From an uncultured Rhodobacter sp. (GTDB lineage: Bacteria > Pseudomonadota > Alphaproteobacteria > Rhodobacterales > Rhodobacteraceae): a stretch of DNA of 7,115 nucleotides. Below, one piece after another: positions 1 through 5,970 of the stretch; within the stretch, counting starts at the first letter, position 1; every line of letters starts with the position of its first letter. The position numbers were made by a program, and so were the translations under genes. Where the stretch lies: the NCBI GenBank assembly GCA_937901435.1, contig CALGTJ010000407.1, positions 1 through 7,115 on the forward strand, in the 5' to 3' direction. The notes below the pieces were generated by a model that did no database searches, was not told the origin of the DNA, and saw only the letters and a program-made list of their open reading frames with translations.

Positions 1-57
1 ATGCTCGTAACATTCGTCCCACAAATCTCACTATGGCTGCCGTCGTTCTATGATTGA
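1..57 (+). CDS. C-terminal end of a probable TRAP transporter large permease (DctM family), partial
   Basis: Frame 1 is open from the window edge to a TGA at 55-57 and gives the tail MLVTFVPQISLWLPSFYD. The pattern of hydrophobic residues, then V-P-x-(I/L)-S-L-W-L-P, is how the last transmembrane helix of TRAP large permeases (DctM/SiaM-M domain) typically ends. I recognise this from the family, not from a search. The protein would be the 12-TM inner-membrane channel subunit that, with a periplasmic binding protein and a small permease, imports carboxylates or related solutes using the sodium gradient. Only 18 residues are visible, so the call is tentative; the ATG at base 1 is probably an internal Met. 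The other two plus frames stop early and encode nothing recognisable. The gene converges on the hydrolase that ends at 99, with 41 bp between them and no clear terminator. Confidence 0.5.
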   Translation: MLVTFVPQISLWLPSFYD

Positions 58-98
58 GGCCCATATGGGGCGTGCATGCGTGGTCCCGAAAACAAAGG

Positions 99-818
99 CT
101 ATTGGAGGTCCTTGATCGCCGCCATGCACTCTGTCGACAGCAGGTCCGGCGCATCGATGCTTGGCCAGTGTGAGGCCCCCACAAGCCGGCGTTTGTCGAT
201 GTCATGGGAGTGCAACCAGTCCAGCGTGCTATCTGGGCAATTTGGATCGTCGTAGAGATAAGACACCTTTCCCGATGCGACCAGACTTTCGCCCGGGTGC
301 TGTGCCTCGGAGAAGCGTTGGGCGTCGCGGCCAAGCTGCCAAAGGGCCTCGGGATCGGCTTTGGCCACGTTGTCGTGGTACCGCCCGAAAATGGAAGATC
401 CTCGTGCCTTTTCCGCCAGTCGCGTCAGGAAGGCCGTGCGAAAGGTTGCGGGGTCGTCATAGTCCGCCGCAGTTCCCGAGAAATAGGCATCGTCCGCGGT
501 GATGTTGCCTTCAAGTGACAAAATCATCTCTAGCGGGCTGTCCTTGTGCAGGGCGATCGAGGCGATGATGGAAGCGACAGAATGGGCGAGAACGATCTTT
601 GCGCCACTGCGCCTTGCCTCTTTTGCCAAAGCCTCTGCCAGCGCCTCAATCGTTGTCTCACCCTCCAGTGACGGCGCGCCAAAGCCCGGCAGATTATAAG
701 GGATAAGAGCATATTTGTGGGCAAGTGGCGTCGTGAGAAGCCGATCAAACATGCTGGCGTTGTCCCCAAATCCGGCGATCATGATCAGGCCTGCGCGGGG
801 CGTCTCGATCTGGTCCAT
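99..818 (-). CDS. Alpha/beta-hydrolase fold protein (239 aa)
   Basis: This is a small cytoplasmic alpha/beta-hydrolase with no signal peptide or membrane segment. Reading from ATG at 818, the oxyanion-loop region is IAGFGDNASMFDRL (residues 14-27), and NLPGFGAPS (42-50) matches the typical D/N-x-P-G-x-G-x-S stretch. The nucleophile elbow is VLAHSVASI with Ser80, and the catalytic His is probably His217 in GASHWPSIDAP. The acid may be Asp190 or Asp191 in YLYDDP. The elbow reads A-H-S-V-A, so both glycines of the usual G-x-S-x-G are alanine. The open frame extends upstream to an ATG at 917. I chose 818 because AAGGAAGG lies 7 nt before it and because a strong promoter (864-892) lies inside the longer frame. 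Length suits a single-domain hydrolase. Substrate is unknown; ester, thioester or C-C hydrolysis are all possible. It is divergent from the MBL hydrolase and convergent with the TRAP tail. Confidence 0.85.
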   Translation of the reverse strand: MDQIETPRAGLIMIAGFGDNASMFDRLLTTPLAHKYALIPYNLPGFGAPSLEGETTIEALAEALAKEARRSGAKIVLAHSVASIIASIALHKDSPLEMILSLEGNITADDAYFSGTAADYDDPATFRTAFLTRLAEKARGSSIFGRYHDNVAKADPEALWQLGRDAQRFSEAQHPGESLVASGKVSYLYDDPNCPDSTLDWLHSHDIDKRRLVGASHWPSIDAPDLLSTECMAAIKDLQ

Positions 819-825
819 CCCTTTT

Positions 826-833
826 CCTTCCTT
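826..833 (-). promoter_or_regulatory. Ribosome binding site that fixes the hydrolase start
   Basis: On the minus strand AAGGAAGG ends 7 nt before the ATG at 818. It is one of the best Shine-Dalgarno matches in the window and is the main reason to prefer the 239-aa start over the 33-residue longer one at 917. Confidence 0.75.
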
Positions 834-863
834 GGTGCCATTGCCGCCAAAACAGAGGTGACA

Positions 864-892
864 ATTATCACAAAGTCCAGCCATAAGTGCAA
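864..892 (-). promoter_or_regulatory. Near-consensus sigma70-type promoter for the alpha/beta-hydrolase
   Basis: The minus strand reads TTGCAC (892-887), a 17-bp spacer, then GATAAT (869-864). That is 4/6 at -35 and 5/6 at -10 with optimal spacing. Transcription would begin near 857 and leave a leader of about 40 nt containing the AAGGAAGG site before ATG 818. Position and orientation fit the gene exactly. Alphaproteobacterial promoters are often looser than this, so the match is notable, but it is sequence evidence only. Confidence 0.6.
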
Positions 893-912
893 AACGCCAA
901 AAAAGCCGTTTT
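891..912. promoter_or_regulatory. Inverted repeat, possible operator in the divergent promoter region
   Basis: AAAACG (891-896) and CGTTTT (907-912) are perfect 6-bp inverted arms around a 10-bp spacer, with centres 16 bp apart. The left arm overlaps the -35 hexamer of the hydrolase promoter, where a bound regulator could block or contact polymerase. It lies between two divergent genes and could affect both. No regulator gene is in the window, and six-base arms can arise by chance in an A/T-rich patch. Confidence 0.25.
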
Positions 913-976
913 AGCATTGCTCAAAGTGGCTTGCACATTGCACTCTGGTCGGGTTCGCTACCGTGAACAGGCTTTG

Positions 977-982
977 AAAGGA
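977..982 (+). promoter_or_regulatory. Ribosome binding site that fixes the MBL-hydrolase start
   Basis: AAAGGA ends 6 nt before the ATG at 989. The longer open frame beginning at 887 would add 34 residues that overlap the divergent promoter and show no family-like sequence, so 989 is the better start. Confidence 0.65.
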
Positions 983-988
983 CAGATC

Positions 989-1873
989 ATGACCGCAGCC
1001 ATGCAAGGCGCCGATTTCGCGACCATCAACCGCTTTCGGCTGGGTGACTTCGAGGTGACATCAGTGCTGGACGGGACGGTTGTGCGCGACGCCGTCAAGC
1101 CGCCGTTTTGCCTTGATCTGGATGACGCTGAAATCGCAGCACTGGGGGCGGCGGCGTATGTGCCGTCTGACCGGTTCGAGCACCCTTTTGTGCCGACCCT
1201 TGTGAATACGGGAAAAGAGCTTGTTCTTTTTGACGTCGGCTTTGGCGCAAAGGGACCAAGCGCCGAAACCGGCCTGCTGCGCAAAAGGATGGCCGATGCG
1301 GGATATGCCCCCGAGGATGTGGATCTGGTCGTCTTCAGCCATGTGCACCCCGATCACATTCTGGGTGTCACAGTTGACGGCGCACCTGCGTTCCCCAATG
1401 CCCGCTACGCCATTGGGCAGGTCGAATATGACGAATGGAAATCAGGCGCGCGCATCCCGCAAAGCCGGGCGGCAAACCGCGACATGTTTCTAGAGCTTAT
1501 CGTCCCGCTGGCCGACCGGATGACCTTTCTTGCGCCCGGCGATCAGGTCGCCTCTGGCATCACCTCGCTTGACGGGTACGGACATTCCATCGGGCACATG
1601 ATGTTCATGGTCGAAAATGGCGGCAAGCAGGTCTTGCTATGGGGCGATCTGGCCAACCACTATGTCTTTTCGCTGCAGGTGCCCGAAGCCAAGGTGTTCT
1701 TTGATGACGATCCTGATCTGGCGATTGCAACGCGCAAACGCGTGCTGGACATGGTTGCGACCGACGCGATTCCCGTCATCGGCCATCACATGCCGTTCCC
1801 GTCCCTTGGCTATGTAGAACGCACCCCCAAAAGCTATCGCTGGCAGCCTGCGAGCTATCAGATGCGGGTTTAG
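989..1873 (+). CDS. Metallo-beta-lactamase-fold metal-dependent hydrolase (294 aa)
   Basis: This is an MBL-fold hydrolase predicted to bind two metal ions (usually zinc). The hallmark H-x-H-x-D-H is at residues 118-123 (SHVHPDHILG). Further metal ligands are probably His199 in GYGHSIGH, Asp220 in LLWGDLAN, and His266 or His267 in VIGHHMPFP. The N-terminal region RFRLGDFEVTSVLDGTV (residues 15-31) and the later FDVGFG (81-86) are typical of the lactonase / methyl-parathion-hydrolase-like branch of the superfamily. That branch includes N-acyl-homoserine lactonases, but the substrate here cannot be read from sequence. No signal peptide is visible, so it should be cytoplasmic, whereas many relatives are exported. 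Start at 989 is supported by AAAGGA 6 nt upstream. It stands alone on the plus strand, about 440 bp before the oxidoreductase operon. A lactone or ester hydrolysis step next to amine oxidation would be plausible but is inference. Confidence 0.9.
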   Translation: MTAAMQGADFATINRFRLGDFEVTSVLDGTVVRDAVKPPFCLDLDDAEIAALGAAAYVPSDRFEHPFVPTLVNTGKELVLFDVGFGAKGPSAETGLLRKRMADAGYAPEDVDLVVFSHVHPDHILGVTVDGAPAFPNARYAIGQVEYDEWKSGARIPQSRAANRDMFLELIVPLADRMTFLAPGDQVASGITSLDGYGHSIGHMMFMVENGGKQVLLWGDLANHYVFSLQVPEAKVFFDDDPDLAIATRKRVLDMVATDAIPVIGHHMPFPSLGYVERTPKSYRWQPASYQMRV

Positions 1874-2312
1874 CCTTGCGCATTTGAATGGCCCCGCCCG
1901 TGCCGATCCAGATGTCAGGACAGAGGCCGCCAACACCAAAGCCGCGACTCCTGCGTTTTGAAAGAACCGGGACGATTGTTTCATCTGCGGTCCCCATGTA
2001 GTTTACCGGCAGCAGGGATTTACATCATTTCTGGTCCGGAATTTGCCCTTTACCCGGTTTCTTGCCAGATGACGGCGGTCCAAAGCGAATTCCCAAGCCT
2101 TTTCTGCCTGGATTGTCGTTCGCACGAAACGCGCCGCAGGCAAAAAGTGGCTAGGCGCGCCGCCCCTTGATCGGGGTGCTGGTCTGATCATTTGCTGGCA
2201 TTGGCCATATCGATACCCTGAATGCTCTCCCCATTTGGTGCATGGAAATTTGGCTTGCCCCAAGGCGCGCGCGGGCTTGCGTTCTTCTGAGACACGGCAG
2301 TATCGTTGCCCG
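1874..2312. other. Gene-poor spacer between the MBL gene and the oxidoreductase operon
   Basis: No convincing intact gene is present on either strand here. Open frames of about 70-110 codons exist but are low in family-like content and rich in Arg, Cys and Ser, as expected of non-coding GC-rich DNA. A possible signal-peptide stump lies on the minus strand at 1984-1895. A small hairpin is possible at 2161-2178 (CGCCCC, loop TTGATC, GGGGTG with one G-T pair), but no T run follows it, so it is not a convincing terminator. The promoter of the downstream operon should lie here, yet I could not find hexamers at good spacing. This suggests an activator-dependent or atypical promoter, or a start further upstream. 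Confidence 0.6.
1895..1984 (-). pseudogene. Orphan signal peptide, possible 5' stump of a lost exported-protein gene
   Basis: From ATG at 1984 the minus strand encodes 30 residues with the layout of a Sec signal peptide. There is a charged start (MKQSSRFFQN), a hydrophobic core AGVAALVLAASVLTSG, then SARA as an A-x-A type cleavage site before GPF. After that the frame stays open but becomes antisense to the 3' end of the MBL gene and loses any protein-like character. This fits the beginning of a periplasmic protein gene (for example a solute-binding protein) whose body was removed by rearrangement. Upstream, GGGGA lies about 7 nt before the ATG, a weak ribosome site. The alternative is chance: antisense GC-rich DNA often encodes Ala/Val/Leu runs. 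Confidence 0.3.
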
Positions 2313-3638
2313 ATGCAACAGCAATTCAAAACCCCGGACCACCTGCCCGAACGCGCATCCGTTGCGGTGATTGGCGGTGGCGTGGCGGGCGTGTCCGCTG
2401 CGCTTTATCTCGCGAAATCGGGCATCCCTGTGGTGCTGTTTGAAAAGGGGCGCATCGCCGGTGAACAATCGTCGCGCAACTGGGGATGGATCCGCAAACA
2501 GGGCCGCGATCTGGCCGAAATGCCGCTGATGATCGAGGCCGAACAGCTGTGGCGTGAAATTGCGGCAGAGGTCGACGAGGACATCGGCTTTCGTCAGGGC
2601 GGGGTGACCTATCTGGTGCAGACAGAGGCAGAACAAGACCTGCGCGAAAGCTGGCTGGCCAAGGTCAAGGATTTCGGGCTTGATTCGCGGATGCTGTCGG
2701 CGTCCGAGGCCAGCGCGATGCTGGGCCTGAACGCCCCGAAAGCCGATATAAAAGGCGCTTTGCACACGCCCAGCGATTGCCATGCGGAACCCGGTCTGGC
2801 CGTGCCTGCCGTGGCGCGACTGGCACAGCGCCACGGCGCGCAGATTTTCGAAGGCGTCGCCGTGCGCGGTCTGCACCGCGAGGCCGGTCGGGTCTGCGGC
2901 GTGGTGACAGAGCGTGGCCTCGTGCGATGTGACGCGGTCATTCTGGCGGGCGGGATCTGGTCGCGTACCTTGCTTGAAAACGAAGGCCTGACCCTGCCAC
3001 AGCTTGCGATCCTGTCCTCGGTGATGCGAACCACGGCGGTGTCTCAGGTCTCGACCAGCACCTTTGGGGCCAGTGGCGCATCGATCCGGCCCCGCGCCGA
3101 CGGCGGTGTGACACTGGCAAGGGCGGGCGCGGCGCAGTTCGACCTTGTTCCGGCGGCATTTCAGCATCTCAAGGCCTTCCTGCCGATCTTGCGATCCCGG
3201 TGGCGGATCATGAGAATACGCGCCGGGGCCTCGTTCTTTGGCCCGCTCGGGCGAACGCGCTGGACGATGGATCAGGCCAGCCCCTTCGAGGCGGTGCGCG
3301 TCATGGATCCCACCCCCGACGCGCGCTTGTTAAAGGACGTGCTGGGCGCGGCACAAAAGCTTTATCCCCATCTGGCAGAGGCGCGCATGGCCCAAAGCTG
3401 GGGTGGCATGATCGACGTGATGCCCGACGAAGTCCCGGTCATCGGCCCTGTGGCGGGCGCGCCCGGGCTGATACTCGCGACAGGCCTGTCGGGACATGGG
3501 TTTGGGCTTGGGCCCGGCATTGGCAAGATGGCGGTGGATCTGGCCACAGGCGCGCGACCGCAAAGTGACCCGGCAGCGTTTTCAAAAACGCGGTTTGATC
3601 GGAAACGCAATACCATGGCATCACAGGCCGCGTCATGA
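2313..3638 (+). CDS. FAD-dependent oxidoreductase, DAO family, first of three paralogues (441 aa)
   Basis: This is a flavoprotein of the D-amino-acid oxidase / sarcosine oxidase-like family (DAO fold), expected to oxidise an amine or amino acid C-N bond in the cytoplasm. The FAD-binding Rossmann motif is VAVIGGGVAGVSAALYLA with G21-x-G23-x-x-G26, followed by Glu44 (VLFEK) for the ribose. Next comes GEQSSRNWGWIRKQGRD (50-66), characteristic of a DAO subgroup I recognise. The mid-protein motif is TPSDCHAEP (152-160), a second flavin segment VILAGGIWSR is at 209-218, and the C-terminal flavin loop is GLSGHGFGLGPGIG (391-404). I chose ATG 2313, where MQQQFKTPDHLPERASV matches the usual leader of the subgroup. 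An in-frame ATG at 2235 would add 26 residues, and neither has a clear Shine-Dalgarno, so the start is moderately certain. The stop overlaps the next start by ATGA. It is closest to the second paralogue in its C-terminal motifs. Confidence 0.88.
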   Translation: MQQQFKTPDHLPERASVAVIGGGVAGVSAALYLAKSGIPVVLFEKGRIAGEQSSRNWGWIRKQGRDLAEMPLMIEAEQLWREIAAEVDEDIGFRQGGVTYLVQTEAEQDLRESWLAKVKDFGLDSRMLSASEASAMLGLNAPKADIKGALHTPSDCHAEPGLAVPAVARLAQRHGAQIFEGVAVRGLHREAGRVCGVVTERGLVRCDAVILAGGIWSRTLLENEGLTLPQLAILSSVMRTTAVSQVSTSTFGASGASIRPRADGGVTLARAGAAQFDLVPAAFQHLKAFLPILRSRWRIMRIRAGASFFGPLGRTRWTMDQASPFEAVRVMDPTPDARLLKDVLGAAQKLYPHLAEARMAQSWGGMIDVMPDEVPVIGPVAGAPGLILATGLSGHGFGLGPGIGKMAVDLATGARPQSDPAAFSKTRFDRKRNTMASQAAS

Positions 3639-4813
3639 CCTGTTGCGATGTGGTCATCGTCGGGGCCGGGATCACGGGCTGCGCCACCGCCCTTGCCCTT
3701 GCCGAGGCAGGCGCAACGGTCGAGGTGGTCGAGGGTTACCGCCCTGCTGCCATGGCCTCTGGCTGGACGCTTGCCGGTGTGCGCCAATCGGGTCGCGATC
3801 CTGCCGAGCTTGCACTGGCGCGGGCGGCCGTCGCGATCTGGCAAAACCTTGATGCACAGTTGGACTGCGCCACGGGCTATCGGCAGGGCGGCAACCTGCG
3901 CCTTGCCCGCACCGAGGCCGAGGCAGAGACCATTCGCGCCTTGGTCACTTCGCAAACCGATGCAGGCCTGCCGATGAAGCTGCTCGACGGTGCCACCGCG
4001 CGCCAGATCGCGCCGCCCGTGTCAGAGGATATTCTGCTGGCCTCTTGGTGCCCCAGCGATGGCCACGCCGACCCCATCGCCACCGTCGAGGGGTTTCGCC
4101 ACGCCGCCGAGCGCGCGGGCGTTCGGTTTCGCACCGGGCTGAGCGTGACGCAGATTAAAACCGCCAAAGCTGGTGACAGAGCCCGGTTTGTCTCGGCTGT
4201 GACTGCCGACGGGCCGATCGCTGCGGGTCGCTGCCTGCTTGCCGCCGGGATCCAGACCAATGCGTTGCTGGACGGTCTGGGCCTGCACATCCCGATGACC
4301 CTGCCGATGGTATCGGTGCTGCAAACGGCCCCTTTGCCCCCGAGCCTTGGCCCCGTCATCGGTGTCGCCAATGCGGATCTGGCCGTGCGCCAACAGATCG
4401 ACGGGCGGCTGCGGTTTACGGGCGGGGCTGAACCGGCGGGCGCGCCGCTTGACCTGTCGGAGGGCACCCCGGCGGTTCATCCCCCGGCGGCCTCGCTGGC
4501 GCGCACGATTTCGCTGGTCAGTGGGGTCCTGCCGATGGTGGCAAAGGCCCCGATTTCGCGGGTCTGGGGTGGTCTGCTGGATCTGACCCCCGACGCCTTG
4601 CCAGTGCTGGACCGCGCGCCGGGCGTTGAGGGTCTGTATGTGGCGGCGGGCTTTTCCGGGCATGGCTTTGGCATCGGTCCGGCGGTCGGGCGGGCGTTGG
4701 CCGCCCTTGTGTTGGACGCCACGCCAGAGACCCCGCTGGACGCCTTCGCTTTTGATCGGTTCACCGAGAACGCTCTTGAAAGCGCCCAAGCCGCGCTGAG
4801 CTTGCACGGATGA
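3635..4813 (+). CDS. FAD-dependent oxidoreductase, DAO family, second paralogue (392 aa)
   Basis: This is another DAO-fold flavoprotein. The Rossmann motif VVIVGAGITGCATALALAEAG has G10-x-G12-x-x-G15, with Glu33 as ribose ligand (VEVVEG). SGWTLAGVRQSGRDPAEL (42-59) aligns with the NWGWIRKQGRD block of the first paralogue. CPSDGHADP (139-147) is the shared mid-protein motif. The second flavin strand is CLLAAGIQT (200-208), and WGGLLDLTPDALPVLD (311-326) followed by GFSGHGFGIGPAVG (339-352) form the C-terminal FAD pocket. The last block matches the first paralogue much better than the third, so genes one and two look like a tandem duplication that has diverged. It is a soluble cytoplasmic protein with no export signal. 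Start and stop are each part of ATGA overlaps with the flanking genes, implying translational coupling. Substrate is unknown; a glycine-oxidase or sarcosine-oxidase-like reaction is possible. Confidence 0.9.
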   Translation: MTCCDVVIVGAGITGCATALALAEAGATVEVVEGYRPAAMASGWTLAGVRQSGRDPAELALARAAVAIWQNLDAQLDCATGYRQGGNLRLARTEAEAETIRALVTSQTDAGLPMKLLDGATARQIAPPVSEDILLASWCPSDGHADPIATVEGFRHAAERAGVRFRTGLSVTQIKTAKAGDRARFVSAVTADGPIAAGRCLLAAGIQTNALLDGLGLHIPMTLPMVSVLQTAPLPPSLGPVIGVANADLAVRQQIDGRLRFTGGAEPAGAPLDLSEGTPAVHPPAASLARTISLVSGVLPMVAKAPISRVWGGLLDLTPDALPVLDRAPGVEGLYVAAGFSGHGFGIGPAVGRALAALVLDATPETPLDAFAFDRFTENALESAQAALSLHG

Positions 4814-5970
4814 GAAGCCCTGCGGATATCGCCGTTGTCGGAGGCGGGCTTGTGGGCGCGTCGCTGGCCTTGGGCTTTGCGAGGGCCGGGGCCTCGGTCA
4901 CGATGGTCGATGCGGGCGACGACCGGTTTCACGCCTCGGTCGGGAATTTCGGGCTGGTCTGGGTACAGGGCAAAGGGGCGACCTGCCCGGACTACGCGGA
5001 TCTGAGCCTACGCTCTGCCAAAGCGTGGCAGGGATTTGCCGAAACACTAGAGGACGGGACCAGCACCGACGCGCCCTTGGGCTACCGCCGTTGCGGCGGG
5101 GTCAAGATCACATTGGGCGCAGAGGAACTGGACGCCGCAGCGGCGGGGCTGGATCGGATGCACAACCAGTCGGGCCCTGCGGGGGCCGATATGATCCTGC
5201 TGGATCGGGACGCCCTGCGCGACAGGATTGCGGCGATTGGGCCAGAGGTATCAGGCGGCACGTTTTGTCCTCATGATGGCCACGCTGACCCACTGACCAC
5301 CCTGCGCGCCCTGCACCGCGCCTTGCGCCGGGCCGGTGTGCGCGTTGTGCGCGGCAAGGCGTTGCGGGTCAGCGCCGAAGCGAATTCAGAACCAAGCGGG
5401 CAAGGCTTTGTGATAGAGACCGAGACCCGGCGCATCGCCTGTGGGCGCGTGGTCTTGGCGGCTGGGCTTGGCAACACGCCTGACATCTGCGAACCGCTTG
5501 GCCTGCGCGCGCATCTGCGCCCCCAGCGCGGCCAGATCGTCGTGACCGAACGCACGGCGCGTTTTCTGGACCCGGTCTGTCATAGCGTGCGCCAGACCGA
5601 GGACGGCACGGTCATGCTGGGCGACAGCAAAGAAGAGGTCGGCTTTGACACCTCAACGACGGGCGACGTCACGCGCGCCATTCTGGACCGCGCGGTGCGC
5701 TGTTTCCCGCATCTGGCGCGCGTGCGCATGATGCGCACATGGGGGGCTTTGCGGGTGATGTCCCCGGATGGTCTGCCGATCTATCAGACATCAGAGCGCT
5801 ATCCCGGTGCCAGCCTTGTCACCTGCCACAGCGGTGTGACGCTGGCCGCCGCCCATACCGGCGAGGTCGCCACCGCCATTCTGGAGAACCGTTTGAACGC
5901 AAGCTATCCAGCCTTCTCGCCCGCCCGGTTCGACGCCCGATCTGAGGCCCGTTCTGAGGCCACAACATGA
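4810..5970 (+). CDS. FAD-dependent oxidoreductase, HcnC / opine oxidase beta-subunit-like (386 aa)
   Basis: This third DAO-fold protein is probably the catalytic beta subunit of a multi-subunit amino-acid or opine dehydrogenase, partnered by the next two gene products. Rossmann motif IAVVGGGLVGASLALGFARAG carries G11-x-G13-x-x-G16 and Asp34 (TMVDAG). Then come FHASVGNFGLVWVQGKG (40-56) and CPHDGHADP (153-161), the latter shared with both paralogues. VVLAAGLGNT (214-223) is the second flavin strand and WGALRVMSPDGLPIY (311-325) the substrate-domain block. TCHSGVTLAAAHTGE (338-352) replaces the SGHGFG-x-GP loop of the other two. This variant is what I associate with HcnC-like and D-hydroxyproline dehydrogenase beta-type proteins found beside [2Fe-2S] partners. 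The last residues DARSEARSEATT are a 12-bp duplication. ATGA overlaps occur at both ends. Confidence 0.9.
   Translation: MRSPADIAVVGGGLVGASLALGFARAGASVTMVDAGDDRFHASVGNFGLVWVQGKGATCPDYADLSLRSAKAWQGFAETLEDGTSTDAPLGYRRCGGVKITLGAEELDAAAAGLDRMHNQSGPAGADMILLDRDALRDRIAAIGPEVSGGTFCPHDGHADPLTTLRALHRALRRAGVRVVRGKALRVSAEANSEPSGQGFVIETETRRIACGRVVLAAGLGNTPDICEPLGLRAHLRPQRGQIVVTERTARFLDPVCHSVRQTEDGTVMLGDSKEEVGFDTSTTGDVTRAILDRAVRCFPHLARVRMMRTWGALRVMSPDGLPIYQTSERYPGASLVTCHSGVTLAAAHTGEVATAILENRLNASYPAFSPARFDARSEARSEATT
5935..5958 (+). repeat. Two-copy 12-bp tandem repeat at the end of the third DAO gene
   Basis: GCCCGATCTGAG (5935-5946) is followed directly by GCCCGTTCTGAG (5947-5958), one mismatch in 12. 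It encodes A-R-S-E twice in the C-terminal tail, just before the stop. The duplication is in frame and lengthens a likely disordered tail without disturbing the ATGA junction with the next gene. Confidence 0.8.

Noticed and set aside
60..69. CCCATATGGG palindrome between the TRAP tail and the hydrolase as a bidirectional terminator
   Set aside because: The stem is only three G-C pairs around ATAT and no T run follows on either strand.
887..988. N-terminal extension of the MBL protein from ATG 887, and of the hydrolase from ATG 917
   Set aside because: The two extensions overlap each other, cover the promoter region, lack family-like sequence, and both genes have good ribosome sites at internal starts 989 and 818.
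2161..2178. Hairpin CGCCCC-TTGATC-GGGGTG as a terminator of the MBL transcript
   Set aside because: It lies almost 290 bp after the stop and lacks a downstream T run; kept only as a note in the spacer entry.
2151..3167. Long minus-strand open frame (338 codons) opposite the first DAO gene
   Set aside because: It is Arg/His/Gln-rich with no recognisable motif and lies entirely antisense to a strong FAD-binding gene; long antisense frames are common in GC-rich DNA.
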